From Paenibacillus sp. 19GGS1-52 (GTDB lineage: Bacteria; Bacillota; Bacilli; Paenibacillales; Paenibacillaceae): 64,000 nt of DNA. The stretch's first letter is position 1; each line of letters opens with the position of its first letter. Positions 8,089-16,696 of the stretch are shown here, in pieces. A program made the translations under genes and the position numbers. Under the pieces are notes generated by a model, which was not told the DNA's origin, searched no databases, and saw only the letters and a program-made list of their open reading frames with translations. The stretch spans positions 1,054,001 through 1,118,000 of the forward strand of contig NZ_CP059724.1 of NCBI RefSeq assembly GCF_022369515.1, read 5' to 3'.

Positions 8089-8837
8089 TAAATAAGATGA
8101 AAAACGGTATGTACCCTGTTGGTTTTGCTCTGGGATTTCTAATCTTGTGGGAGCTTGCTGTACAAATATTTGATATTCCCCTATACCTGCTACCTGCTCC
8201 TACGGCAATCATTTCCGTCATTGATCTGAAGCTAGGCTCACATATGCTGGTTACGCTATCGGAAGCTTTAACCGGGTTTATTCTTGCTAATATCCTTGGG
8301 TTTATCACCGCAATCCTCTTTGTCCATTCCAAAACGTTGGAGAAAGGCATGTTTCCGTTAGCGATTGCCTTGAAAACGACACCGCTTGTGGCTTTAGCTC
8401 CATTGCTGGTGGTATGGCTGGGCACTGGGTTTAGCTCGAAAGTGGTGGCCTCTATGTTGATTTGCTTTTTTCCGATTCTCGTAAACAGCGTTAAAGGATT
8501 AAAGGCGATAGAGTTTGAAGCTTGGGAGCTCTTCTCTACTTATAAAGGTACGAAGTGGGAAATTTTTTGGAAGCTGCGTTTACCGACTAGTCTGCCTTAT
8601 GTGTTCTCTGCCTTGAAGATATCAACCTCGCTAGCAATTGTAGGTGCGATCGTTGGTGAATTCGTGGGTGCAAGTAAAGGATTGGGTTATGTCGTTCTGG
8701 TCTCTTCCTATCATATGGAAACTCCGCAAATGTTCTCGGCGATCATAGCTTCAGCGGTGTGTGGCCTGCTTCTATTCTGGTCCATTAGCTGGATAGAGAA
8801 GAAATTAATATTCTGGCAAAGGGCGGATGAAATATGA
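8085..8837 (+). CDS. ABC importer permease (BPD_transp_1, SsuC type)
   Basis: 250 residues with about six hydrophobic helices. The ATPase-contact loop (EAA-like) is visible at KGLKAIEFEAWELFSTYKGT and GTKWEIFWKLRLPTSLPY. The gene overlaps both neighbours by four bases (ATGA at each end), so it is translated as part of one coupled block of ATPase, permease and ring-opening amidohydrolase. It is the membrane channel of the operon's importer. Confidence 0.9.
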   Translation: MINKMKNGMYPVGFALGFLILWELAVQIFDIPLYLLPAPTAIISVIDLKLGSHMLVTLSEALTGFILANILGFITAILFVHSKTLEKGMFPLAIALKTTPLVALAPLLVVWLGTGFSSKVVASMLICFFPILVNSVKGLKAIEFEAWELFSTYKGTKWEIFWKLRLPTSLPYVFSALKISTSLAIVGAIVGEFVGASKGLGYVVLVSSYHMETPQMFSAIIASAVCGLLLFWSISWIEKKLIFWQRADEI

Positions 8838-9904
8838 AATGTTCAGTCACACGTGTGCCTATTAACTCACCAAGTGATGTGTTGACGCTCAAAGAATATG
8901 TAGATCAGGCAGTAATCCATCCCGGTGAAGTCATTGCAGTATTGGGCAAAACTGAAGGGAATGGCTGTGTAAATGATTTTACACGTGGCTATGCAGTTCG
9001 TTCGGTACAGGATTTCTTTGCCGGCTATATTGGAGAGAAGGCTAAGCATATATCCTATGTAATGTCAGGTGGGACGGAAGGGATATTAAGCCCCCACCTA
9101 GCTGTTGTCAGTCGGAACCCGGTAAGTGAACATCTGAAGTATGACCGAAAGTCACTAGCTATAGGTGTGGCCAAGACGCCTGAATTCCTGCCGGAGGAGA
9201 TTGGACGTTTAACGCAAGTAGAGCAGGTTGCTGCTGCCGTCAAACGAGCTATTTATGAAGCGGGGATTACAGATAACGCTGATGTTCATTTTGTGCAGGT
9301 GAAGTGCCCATTGTTGACTACAGAGCATCTACGGGATGCGAGCAGCAGATCGGTGACAGTGGTAACGGAAGATACTTATAAATCTATGGGGTATTCACGG
9401 GGAGCCTCTGCGCTCGGGGTAGCGATTGCCTTAGAAGAGATCGCTGCAGCAGATTTAAAGGAAGCAGATATTTGTCAGGACTGGGAACAATACAGCTTCG
9501 TGGCCTCGACCTCAGCCGGGAGTGAACTGAACTACTGTGAAGTGATTGTGTTTGGCAACTCGGATTGTGCCGAAGGCCCATTTTATATTGACCATGATGT
9601 CATGAAGGATTCGATTGACGCGGATGTTTTGAGGAAGCTTTTAGCTAAACATGAGGAGGATGAGTGGGTCCAAGTATTAGCCAAAGCAGAAGCGGACCCC
9701 ACCGGATATGTTCGGAATCGCAGGCATACCATGTTAAATGATTCAGATATTAATCATACCCGACACGCACGTGCTGTCGTAGGTGGCGTTCTTGCTTCCG
9801 TATGTGGGGATCCAATGATTTACGTTTCAGGGGGAGCAGAACATCAAGGCCCGGCAGGCGGTGGTCCGGTGGCGGTTATTTTCAAAAGGGGGATGAAATC
9901 ATGA
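8834..9904 (+). CDS. atzD: Cyanuric acid amidohydrolase (AtzD/TrzD ring-opening family)
   Basis: 356 residues spanning the AtzD/barbiturase fold of three similar domains. Each domain shows one Lys and one Ser of the catalytic set: K in GKTEGNGCVND, K in HFVQVKCPLL, K in AKAEADPTG; S in VMSGGTEG, S in the STSAGSEL segment, S in YVSGGAEHQGPAGGGP. Other hallmarks are FLPEEIGR, SMGYSRGASALG and HTMLNDSDIN. The enzyme opens cyanuric acid to 1-carboxybiuret, which loses CO2 to give biuret. Barbiturase is the close alternative; the flanking biuret and allophanate hydrolase genes argue for cyanurate. It overlaps the permease and the cupin gene by four bases each. Confidence 0.9.
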   Translation: MKCSVTRVPINSPSDVLTLKEYVDQAVIHPGEVIAVLGKTEGNGCVNDFTRGYAVRSVQDFFAGYIGEKAKHISYVMSGGTEGILSPHLAVVSRNPVSEHLKYDRKSLAIGVAKTPEFLPEEIGRLTQVEQVAAAVKRAIYEAGITDNADVHFVQVKCPLLTTEHLRDASSRSVTVVTEDTYKSMGYSRGASALGVAIALEEIAAADLKEADICQDWEQYSFVASTSAGSELNYCEVIVFGNSDCAEGPFYIDHDVMKDSIDADVLRKLLAKHEEDEWVQVLAKAEADPTGYVRNRRHTMLNDSDINHTRHARAVVGGVLASVCGDPMIYVSGGAEHQGPAGGGPVAVIFKRGMKS

Positions 9905-10338
9905 TCACAGCAAAAGAAACGAAGGTTCTCCTTGGTGAGGCAAATCCGTGGGCACTTATGCCCAATCATATTCACTTATACCATCGGGAGATCTTGTCAG
10001 CGGAAGAAGCGGACGGCATGGGTATTAGAGCGAGTTCTATTCTTTGGGAGCGAATTGATGTAGGTGGGCAAGTCCTCCCACATTATCATGATGTAGCTGA
10101 AATTATTCATATTACTGTAGGTAAGGTGAAGTTGTTATGCAATGATGAATGGAAATCCTACAAGGCGGGTGATACCTTTCATGTTCCTGCTGGAGTTATT
10201 CATTCCGTAGCTAATGACGATGAACAGCCGACGGAGCAAATAAGTATCTTCTTGCCTGCTGAGCAAGAGACAGCACCGCCTAATACATTCTTTAATACGA
10301 AGCTTGTGGAAGATATATATTCCATGAAATTGAAATGA
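9901..10338 (+). CDS. Single-domain cupin protein of the cyanurate operon
   Basis: 145 residues starting at an ATG that overlaps the atzD stop (ATGA), with AAAGGGGG upstream. A small cupin barrel is evident: motif 1 around GGQVLPHYHDVAEIIHITVG supplies His, His and Glu ligands, and motif 2 is AGDTFHVPAGVIHSV. Metal binding is therefore likely. No cupin is needed in the known cyanurate route. It could be a small sensor, an isomerase or decarboxylase, or an enzyme for the carboxybiuret intermediate. The function is unknown; only the fold and the tight operon linkage are supported. Confidence 0.8.
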   Translation: MITAKETKVLLGEANPWALMPNHIHLYHREILSAEEADGMGIRASSILWERIDVGGQVLPHYHDVAEIIHITVGKVKLLCNDEWKSYKAGDTFHVPAGVIHSVANDDEQPTEQISIFLPAEQETAPPNTFFNTKLVEDIYSMKLK

Positions 10339-10342
10339 AGCT

Positions 10343-11959
10343 ATGACTAACAATAAGATCGGCTTTACCTGCGGGGATGTTCTATTAATACCCGACTTTA
10401 AGGATGCGCTGATTTTAGCGGGGGCGAATGGTATGCAGCGTACCATCACGCGGGTCAATGTAATGGAAGTACCTGATGTAATCGATTGGGTGAGGCCGGG
10501 TGAATTCTTAATCACTAGCGGATTTCCATTTCGAGATCAACCTGAGGCAATTTCTGATATTATTCCACAACTGGTGGAAAGAGGTGTAGCGGCATTAGGG
10601 ATTAAAACGAAAAGGTATATTGATAAAATCCCACAGCGTGCGCTGGAATTGGCGAATCAGTTGGATTTTCCTATTTTCGAACTGCCCTTATCCGTCTCCT
10701 TCTCCGATGTTGTTAGAGATATTATGGAGAGGGTCTTAGTTCAAGAAGCTAGAGAATTATCCCTTTTGCAGAGTCGTTTTCAAAAGCTGTCCCAAAAGCT
10801 GCTCTATGGAAAAGGAATCGAAGAGTTCTTGCAGTCGCTTGATGCGATGGTGAATAATCCGATCATCCTGCTGGATGACTCGGATCATTTGTTTCTTTCT
10901 CCCCAAGCCGAGCAAGTAGTACAGTTGATGGATAATGCTCTTATTTGGTCTCAAATGCGTGACGATAGTAATTTAGGGATTAGCTTCATTACTATAGGTG
11001 AACGTCGAACTCGCGTTTATATCTCTGCAGTTAATGATAAACAATACAATAATTGTCTGCTTATTCTCTTAGAGTGGAATCAAGAGTCATCAGTTGTGGA
11101 TCAATTGACCATTGATCGGGTAGGTGTTCTGGTAGGATTGGAAATGATTAATGCCCACGCCCGCCGGGAAGTGGAATCCAAATATATTGATCAATTTCTA
11201 CAAGATTGGATATCTGGCCGAATGGTCACGATGGAGGACCTCAATATTCGAGCAGAGGCTTGTGGATGTCCCTTGGAGAAGGATCATCGACTTTATGTGG
11301 GATTAGTCCGCTGGTTGGACAACAAGCCAACAACGAAGGAACTGCTGCAGGCTGTCAAGAAAATTCGGATCAAGTCCTTTTGTCCAAATATTCAAGTAAC
11401 CCTATTGGAAGGCGACTTGACCTTTGTTGTATCTCTCCCCCCGCAAAGTAATTTGAATACAACCTTAGATATGATTTTTGCGGACATCCAGGCACAATTT
11501 GGCACAGAGAAATATTCTATATGCTTGGGGAATGGGGTAGAGTATCCGGATAAATTGTTTAAAAGTTATAGCGATGTGAAGAAAATTCATCATATCAGTA
11601 CGATTTGTGATTATAGAGAAGCTTACATTGATTATAAGAAGCTTGGTATATTTCAATTGCTGTATCTCTTGCCGGATGTTGAAGAAATAAATGATTACCG
11701 GGACCGATATATTGTCCCCATGTTGAATTATGATGCCAAGCATAATACCTTGCTATTCCATACTCTGAAGGTGTATCTGAAGCATAATAGAAATGCGAAG
11801 AAAACTTCTCTGGAGCTGTTTACTCACTATAATACGGTAACCTATAGAATTGAACGAGTGTGTGAGATTCTAGGTATAAGTTTAGATAGCGGGGATGATA
11901 TGCTGCAGCTTCATTTTGCAGTGAAATTAAATGAGATGAGACCGGTAGAAATAGAATGA
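10343..11959 (+). CDS. PucR-family transcriptional regulator
   Basis: 538 residues in the PucR layout. An N-terminal purine-catabolism regulator domain (about 10-135, with TRVNVMEVPDVIDWVRPGEF) is followed by a central GGDEF-like region and a C-terminal helix-turn-helix (HTH_30; segment HYNTVTYRIERVCEILGI, about 490-510). PucR proteins in Bacilli switch purine and other nitrogen-compound catabolic operons in response to pathway metabolites. Lying inside the operon, it probably senses cyanurate or an intermediate and regulates this same operon. It begins four bases after the cupin stop and overlaps the next gene region (ATGA), though the preferred atzF start lies slightly downstream. Its site is not recognisable by eye. 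Confidence 0.88.
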   Translation: MTNNKIGFTCGDVLLIPDFKDALILAGANGMQRTITRVNVMEVPDVIDWVRPGEFLITSGFPFRDQPEAISDIIPQLVERGVAALGIKTKRYIDKIPQRALELANQLDFPIFELPLSVSFSDVVRDIMERVLVQEARELSLLQSRFQKLSQKLLYGKGIEEFLQSLDAMVNNPIILLDDSDHLFLSPQAEQVVQLMDNALIWSQMRDDSNLGISFITIGERRTRVYISAVNDKQYNNCLLILLEWNQESSVVDQLTIDRVGVLVGLEMINAHARREVESKYIDQFLQDWISGRMVTMEDLNIRAEACGCPLEKDHRLYVGLVRWLDNKPTTKELLQAVKKIRIKSFCPNIQVTLLEGDLTFVVSLPPQSNLNTTLDMIFADIQAQFGTEKYSICLGNGVEYPDKLFKSYSDVKKIHHISTICDYREAYIDYKKLGIFQLLYLLPDVEEINDYRDRYIVPMLNYDAKHNTLLFHTLKVYLKHNRNAKKTSLELFTHYNTVTYRIERVCEILGISLDSGDDMLQLHFAVKLNEMRPVEIE

Positions 11960-11982
11960 ATTCCAAAGGGGAAGGTGTCGCT

Positions 11983-13728
11983 ATGAACTCCATTGCTATC
12001 CCGCGTGTATTATCTATAAAGTGGTTACGGGACATGTATACAGCCCAATTGATCACGCCTGAAGAGATTATTCAAGAGATCATTAACCGTTCGATTGAAG
12101 ATGCTGATATGAATATTTGGATTGTTCCGCCTACAATGGTTCAACTATCGTTCTATTTAGACCGACTGAAAACACTGGATCTTGCGACTTCTCCACTGTG
12201 GGGCATTCCGTTTGCAATCAAAGATAATATAGATTTGGAAGGGGTAGAGACAACAGCAGGTTGTCCCGAATTCTCTTATCTCCCCACTGAACATGCTGTA
12301 GTAGTGGATCGAATGATACAGGCCGGAGCGATACCTCTTGGCAAGACCAATCTGGATCAGTTTGCCACAGGTTTGGTGGGAACACGAAGTCCATATGGTG
12401 AAACAAATAATGCGTTGCGCAAAGAACTAATAAGCGGTGGGTCCAGTTCCGGCTCGGCGGTTGCTGTTGCGCGCGGCCAGGCGGCTTTTGCTTTTGGGAC
12501 GGATACAGCAGGTTCTGGTCGAGTTCCAGCTGCGCTGAATAATCTAGTGGGCTATAAACCAAGTTTAGGTGCTTGGCCGACAAAAGGTGTAGTTCCGGCC
12601 TGTGCTAGCCTCGATTGCGTGACTGTATTTACCCACTCCATAGAGGAAGCTTTAGAGGTAGATGCCGCAGCACGCGGTATAGACAAGTCAGATCCCTGGT
12701 CCAAAGATTACCCACAACCCCACCTAAGACTTCCGAAAATGATGTATTTACCGAAGACAGCACTCGATTTCTATGGCCCCCATGCGAATGAGTATCGTAG
12801 TGCATGGAATGCTGCGATAAAGAACTTGCAAAAGATGAACCTGGTGATCGAATACATTGATTATGATATCTTCGCGCAAGCGGCTGCGATTCTTTATGAG
12901 GGTCCATGGGTCGCTGAACGTTGGGCCGATTTGGGCCCCTTTATAGATTCGCACAGAGGGATATCCAATCCTGTAACCGAGAAAGTATTACGTTCTGGTG
13001 CGGATGACAAACATACGGCTGCTTCTGTGTTTCAGGCCATGCATAAACTGCAAGAGATGAAGAGGATTACCAGAAATCTGATGAACAATGCTGTGATGAT
13101 CATGCCTACTTGTGGTGGAACCTGGACCCGGGATCAGGTTCGGCAGGATCCGATAGGCACCAACAGTGATATGGGGCGGTATACGAATCATTGTAATCTA
13201 TTGGATTTATGTGCAGTTGCTGTTCCAGCAGGTCATGCTGCGGAGGACACTCCGTTTGGGATCACGTTTTTTGCGCTTGCTGAGAACGAAGATTTAATTT
13301 GTGGCGCTGCGGATTTGTTTCAGGATATCTTACAACGCTTTAGCCCATTGCGGGTAGAAACAACTTTAGTGGCTGTATGTGGTTTACATATGCGAGGGTT
13401 TCCATTAGAGAAACAAATGCATGAATTTGGAGCACGATTTATCCGCGAAGAGCATACAGCGACCAAATATCAGATGGTTAAGCTACCGACGACCCCCTCT
13501 AAACCCGGTCTTATTAAGAAGGCAAGAGGGGGAGCTTCTATTCATTTGGAAGTATGGGAAATGCCTCTAGATCGATTTGGTTATTTTGCAGCTTTAATAC
13601 CTGCTCCGTTGGGTATGGGTAAAGTTGAACTCCAAGATGGTTCGGAGATTCCTGGATTTGTCTGTGAAGCTTATGCAGAGACAGGGGCAGAGGATATCAC
13701 TGCTGTCGGTAGTTGGAAAAATGTGTAG
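11983..13728 (+). CDS. atzF: Allophanate hydrolase (AtzF type)
   Basis: 581 residues. The N-terminal amidase-signature domain (about 1-440) has the Ser-Ser-Lys set: K in WGIPFAIKDNIDLEG, cis-Ser in ISGGSSSGSAVAVARG and the nucleophile in GTDTAGSGRVPAALNN. The C-terminal allophanate hydrolase domain (about 455-581) contains LVAVCGLHMRGFPLE and IPAPLGMGKVEL. It hydrolyses allophanate to CO2 and two NH3, the last step of the route. The ATG at 11983 is chosen because AAAGGGGAAGG lies just upstream; the ATG at 11956 overlaps the regulator stop but has no such site. It is the final gene before a terminator. There is no biotin-dependent urea carboxylase nearby, which supports an AtzF role rather than urea amidolyase. 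Confidence 0.9.
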   Translation: MNSIAIPRVLSIKWLRDMYTAQLITPEEIIQEIINRSIEDADMNIWIVPPTMVQLSFYLDRLKTLDLATSPLWGIPFAIKDNIDLEGVETTAGCPEFSYLPTEHAVVVDRMIQAGAIPLGKTNLDQFATGLVGTRSPYGETNNALRKELISGGSSSGSAVAVARGQAAFAFGTDTAGSGRVPAALNNLVGYKPSLGAWPTKGVVPACASLDCVTVFTHSIEEALEVDAAARGIDKSDPWSKDYPQPHLRLPKMMYLPKTALDFYGPHANEYRSAWNAAIKNLQKMNLVIEYIDYDIFAQAAAILYEGPWVAERWADLGPFIDSHRGISNPVTEKVLRSGADDKHTAASVFQAMHKLQEMKRITRNLMNNAVMIMPTCGGTWTRDQVRQDPIGTNSDMGRYTNHCNLLDLCAVAVPAGHAAEDTPFGITFFALAENEDLICGAADLFQDILQRFSPLRVETTLVAVCGLHMRGFPLEKQMHEFGARFIREEHTATKYQMVKLPTTPSKPGLIKKARGGASIHLEVWEMPLDRFGYFAALIPAPLGMGKVELQDGSEIPGFVCEAYAETGAEDITAVGSWKNV

Positions 13729-13836
13729 CTGTGGGCTAATATTTCAATTCTTGCAGGCCTTGCTTCATTAACTATAGGTGTTCATTATCTGGTGAAAAGG
13801 AGTCAGAAGGAGTCACGTAGTAAGCTAGCTCATAGC

Positions 13837-13870
13837 AAAAAAGGCTGCCGAATTCATTCGGCAGCCTTTT
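13837..13870 (+). terminator. Terminator of the cyanurate operon
   Basis: AAAAGGCTGCCGAA pairs with TTCGGCAGCCTTTT around a short loop; the stem is perfect and symmetrical, so it may also serve the TetR gene arriving from the other side. Confidence 0.85.
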
Positions 13871-13956
13871 CGGGATATACAAGATATGTAGCGAACCCTA
13901 CAATAACAAACAATCGACTAGCAATGTTCTAGGTCATAGGTTCGATTTCCCAGATC

Positions 13957-14577
13957 TTAGCTAGCTCCTAGACCCAGAATCAAGGAATCCATACAAACTT
14001 CGGTAATATGTTCAATTCCGTTAATTTGCATGGTAACGGGCTTTAGTTGGTTCTCGATAATTAATATGGCTGTGCCATGCATCATGGACCAAATGGCGCA
14101 GGTTAGCTCATTGCTGTCACTTTTTTTAATATTACCTGTCTCTTGTCCGATGATTACGACGGTTTCGATCATGTGAAACAGCTTTTTGGAGACGTCATAG
14201 AGAGAGGGATAAGCTTCACGCTCAATAGTTAATCCGCTGAACATTTCTCTTACCAGTGATGGGTTTGTGATCGCAAATTGAACATAGGCATGTCCCATAC
14301 CTCTTAATTGTTCATGAGCACTGCTGTCCTTCAATGAGATAGCTTGTTCCATTTCTAGCGCTAGCAGGTTAAAGCCCTCTTCGCTGATTGCCGCAATTAA
14401 GGCCTTTTTATCAGCAAAATGCCGATATGGGGCGGCATGGCTTACTCCCGCCATACGGGCTACTTTGCGTAAATCAAGACTGGATGCACCACTCTCGGAA
14501 ATTAATTCTATTCCTACATGAATCAGTGTTTGGCGAAGATCGCCGTGATGATAGTTTTTTTTATTTGGTGTATCCAT
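13957..14577 (-). CDS. TetR-family regulator
   Basis: 206 residues. The N-terminal HTH is clear: ISESGASSLDLRKVARMAGV, then SHAAPYRHFADKKALIAAI (about residues 20-65). The C-terminal ligand domain resembles the WHG-type TetR group. It is divergent from the MBL hydrolase/SDR pair, and the space between contains a palindrome lying between the -35 and -10 of the pair's promoter, as expected for a repressor of that pair. The inducer is unknown. Confidence 0.88.
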   Translation of the reverse strand: MDTPNKKNYHHGDLRQTLIHVGIELISESGASSLDLRKVARMAGVSHAAPYRHFADKKALIAAISEEGFNLLALEMEQAISLKDSSAHEQLRGMGHAYVQFAITNPSLVREMFSGLTIEREAYPSLYDVSKKLFHMIETVVIIGQETGNIKKSDSNELTCAIWSMMHGTAILIIENQLKPVTMQINGIEHITEVCMDSLILGLGAS

Positions 14578-14611
14578 AAGAAGACCGCCCTTATTATTTG
14601 TTGAATTAATG

Positions 14612-14641
14612 TTGACATTGTCTACATGTCAGGAGTATGAT
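14612..14641 (+). promoter_or_regulatory. Promoter of the MBL/SDR pair
   Basis: TTGACA (14612-14617) and TATGAT (14636-14641) are separated by 18 bases. A perfect palindrome occupies most of the spacer. Confidence 0.7.
14613..14631. promoter_or_regulatory. Putative TetR operator
   Basis: TGACAT-TGTCTAC-ATGTCA is a 6-7-6 perfect inverted repeat overlapping the -35 and spacer. A second palindrome, TTACA-A-TGTAA, is at 14644-14654, just past the -10. Either could hold the divergent TetR protein. Confidence 0.6.
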
Positions 14642-14721
14642 GTTTACAATGTAATCATACAATAGGCGAAGATGATATAGCAATTTGGGAATCTAACTAA
14701 AACTGAAGGTGGAATAACGAA

Positions 14722-15660
14722 ATGCCCAAGAAGATTTATGAAAATGTAGACGGCGTCGCATTGGACAACTCTATGAAGCGGTTTCAGCAGTGGCGCAAGG
14801 AGCGGAGAACCAAGCAGAAAGATCTTTTTTATATTATTCCTCAAGTGAGTTCGCTAGATATTGAAGGGATGTTGAGTCAAAACTCGATGACTTGGATAGG
14901 GCATGCAACTTTTTTATTGCGATATTGTGGGTTAACCATCGTAACAGATCCCGTGTGGGCGAAGAGTATGGCCTTTAAGAAACGGCTGGCCGAACCAGGT
15001 ATTCCGTTAGAAAGGATGCCTTCGGTAGATGTTGTACTCATCTCACATGGGCATTATGATCATTTGGATTTCCCGTCGCTAAGGGCTCTTAAGGGAGATC
15101 CCGTGATTCTCGTGCCAGAAGGACTCAAAGCGAAACTTCTACGCAAAGGTTTTCGAAAGGTTGAGGAGCTAGCCTGGTGGCAGAGTATAACCATCGCAGG
15201 TGTTCAGATCGATTTTGTACCGACGCAGCATTGGACGAGGCGTACGCTACGGGATACCAACCGCTCTCATTGGGGTGGATGGGTCATACAAGAGGAGAAA
15301 AGAGAGCTAGGAAGTGCGCCTTCAATCTATTTTGCCGGAGATAGTGGGTACTTTCGTGGATTCACAGAGATCGGCCAGCGTTACAATCTGGATTATGTGT
15401 TGATGCCAATTGGGGCGTACGAGCCAGAGTGGTTTATGTCTAAACAGCATGTAACACCAGAAGAGGCGATCCAAGCGTTCCTAGATTCAGGAGGTAAACA
15501 TTTTATTCCAATGCATTACGGCGCATTTTTCCTAGCGGATGATACACCAAAGGAAGCGCTAGATAGGCTTTATGCGGAATGGGAGCGACGGCAATTGGAT
15601 ACGGCTGCATTAAATGTTCTAATCCATGGGGAGATGTTGAGGATTGAAAATGGAAAATGA
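14722..15660 (+). CDS. MBL-fold metal-dependent hydrolase (NAPE-PLD-like)
   Basis: 312 residues of the metallo-beta-lactamase superfamily. The zinc motif HGHYDHLD (about 109-116) is intact, with further metal ligands in VPTQHWTRRT, YFAGDSGYF and MHYGAFFL. The start segment WIGHATFLLRYCGLTIVTDP and the Trp-rich middle match the N-acyl-phosphatidylethanolamine phospholipase D-like/UlaG-like group. The substrate is therefore likely a phosphodiester or lactone but is not defined. It is driven by the promoter with the palindrome at 14613-14631 and precedes the SDR gene, which begins inside its last codons. Confidence 0.85.
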   Translation: MPKKIYENVDGVALDNSMKRFQQWRKERRTKQKDLFYIIPQVSSLDIEGMLSQNSMTWIGHATFLLRYCGLTIVTDPVWAKSMAFKKRLAEPGIPLERMPSVDVVLISHGHYDHLDFPSLRALKGDPVILVPEGLKAKLLRKGFRKVEELAWWQSITIAGVQIDFVPTQHWTRRTLRDTNRSHWGGWVIQEEKRELGSAPSIYFAGDSGYFRGFTEIGQRYNLDYVLMPIGAYEPEWFMSKQHVTPEEAIQAFLDSGGKHFIPMHYGAFFLADDTPKEALDRLYAEWERRQLDTAALNVLIHGEMLRIENGK

Positions 15661-16600
15661 AAGAACTTCAAGTGAAAAAACATTTATAATAACAGGCGGG
15701 AATACGGGATTAGGTTATGCATGTGCTAAAAATATTGCGAAAGATAATAAAAAAAATCAAATTGTCATAGCTTGCCGTAACGCAACGAAAGCACAAGAAG
15801 CAGTGAATTCGCTGATTAAAGAAACGGGAAATGACAACATCATTTCGTTAGAGCTTGATCTTTCCTCTATAGAATCTGTTAGAGATTTTGTGATCCGATT
15901 TTCAGATGCTAAATTGCCCCCTTTATATGCGATTGTATGTAATGCAGGAATTCAGGTCGTTAACAAAGCACAATATACAAAGGATGGATTCGAGCTAACG
16001 TTTGGGGTAAACCATCCGGGTCATTTTTTACTAGTAAATCTGCTGCTTGAAAATATATCGGATGCAGGAAGAATCGTTTTTGTTAGTAGTGGAACGCATG
16101 ATCCGTTACAAAAAACTGGAATGCCTGAACCCAAATATGAAAATGCGAGATTACTGGCCTATCCTAAGGAAATGGGTTCAAAAGAAGAGACAGGTTCAAT
16201 AGGAAGACGCAGCTATACGACTTCGAAATTATGTAATATTTACTGTACTTATGAATTAGCAGAAAGAATAACACAGCAAACAAATAAAAACATTACAGTA
16301 AATGCTTTTGACCCAGGATTGATGCCTGGAACGGGGCTTGCTCGAAGTTACTCTCCTTTTCTGAGATTTGTCTCGAAATATATTCTATCTTTATTAATTT
16401 TAGTTCATCCCAAGGTGCATACGATTGGCAAATCAGGCAAAGCATTAGCATCTCTAGTTACTAAACCTGAATTGGATACAACGACAGGGAAATATTTTGA
16501 AGGTACAAAGGAAATCAAATCTTCAGTCCTTTCTTATAACAAGGAGAATAGAAAAGATTTATGGAGAACCAGTGTGGAATTAACAGCGCTTAATCAATAG
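15650..16600 (+). CDS. Short-chain dehydrogenase (retinol-dehydrogenase-like)
   Basis: About 316 residues. The NAD(P) motif is FIITGGNTGLGYACAKNI, NAG appears in VCNAGIQV, and the active-site pair is in RRSYTTSKLCNIY. It resembles the larger RDH/WWOX-like SDRs. The ATG at 15650 is preferred to the TTG at 15644, having GAGG eight bases upstream. It overlaps the end of the MBL gene, so the two form one coupled TetR-controlled unit. G+C is lower than in the hydrolase gene. The substrate is not known. Confidence 0.85.
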   Translation: MENERTSSEKTFIITGGNTGLGYACAKNIAKDNKKNQIVIACRNATKAQEAVNSLIKETGNDNIISLELDLSSIESVRDFVIRFSDAKLPPLYAIVCNAGIQVVNKAQYTKDGFELTFGVNHPGHFLLVNLLLENISDAGRIVFVSSGTHDPLQKTGMPEPKYENARLLAYPKEMGSKEETGSIGRRSYTTSKLCNIYCTYELAERITQQTNKNITVNAFDPGLMPGTGLARSYSPFLRFVSKYILSLLILVHPKVHTIGKSGKALASLVTKPELDTTTGKYFEGTKEIKSSVLSYNKENRKDLWRTSVELTALNQ

Positions 16601-16696
16601 AACACTGCAGGTAATAAAAAGAAAGCAAAAATAATCACCTTATCCAAATCGTATCCACTATTCGGCAGATGGCTAGGTTTATAATTTTAGTAGTAC

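Noticed and set aside
9802..9900. Longer start for the cupin gene
   Set aside because: The extra residues are the atzD sequence read in another frame; the ATG at 9901 has a good ribosome site and the usual ATGA overlap.
8834..9904. Barbiturase instead of cyanuric acid amidohydrolase
   Set aside because: The family includes both, but the adjoining biuret and allophanate hydrolase genes fit cyanurate and not the barbiturate route, which would need ureidomalonase.
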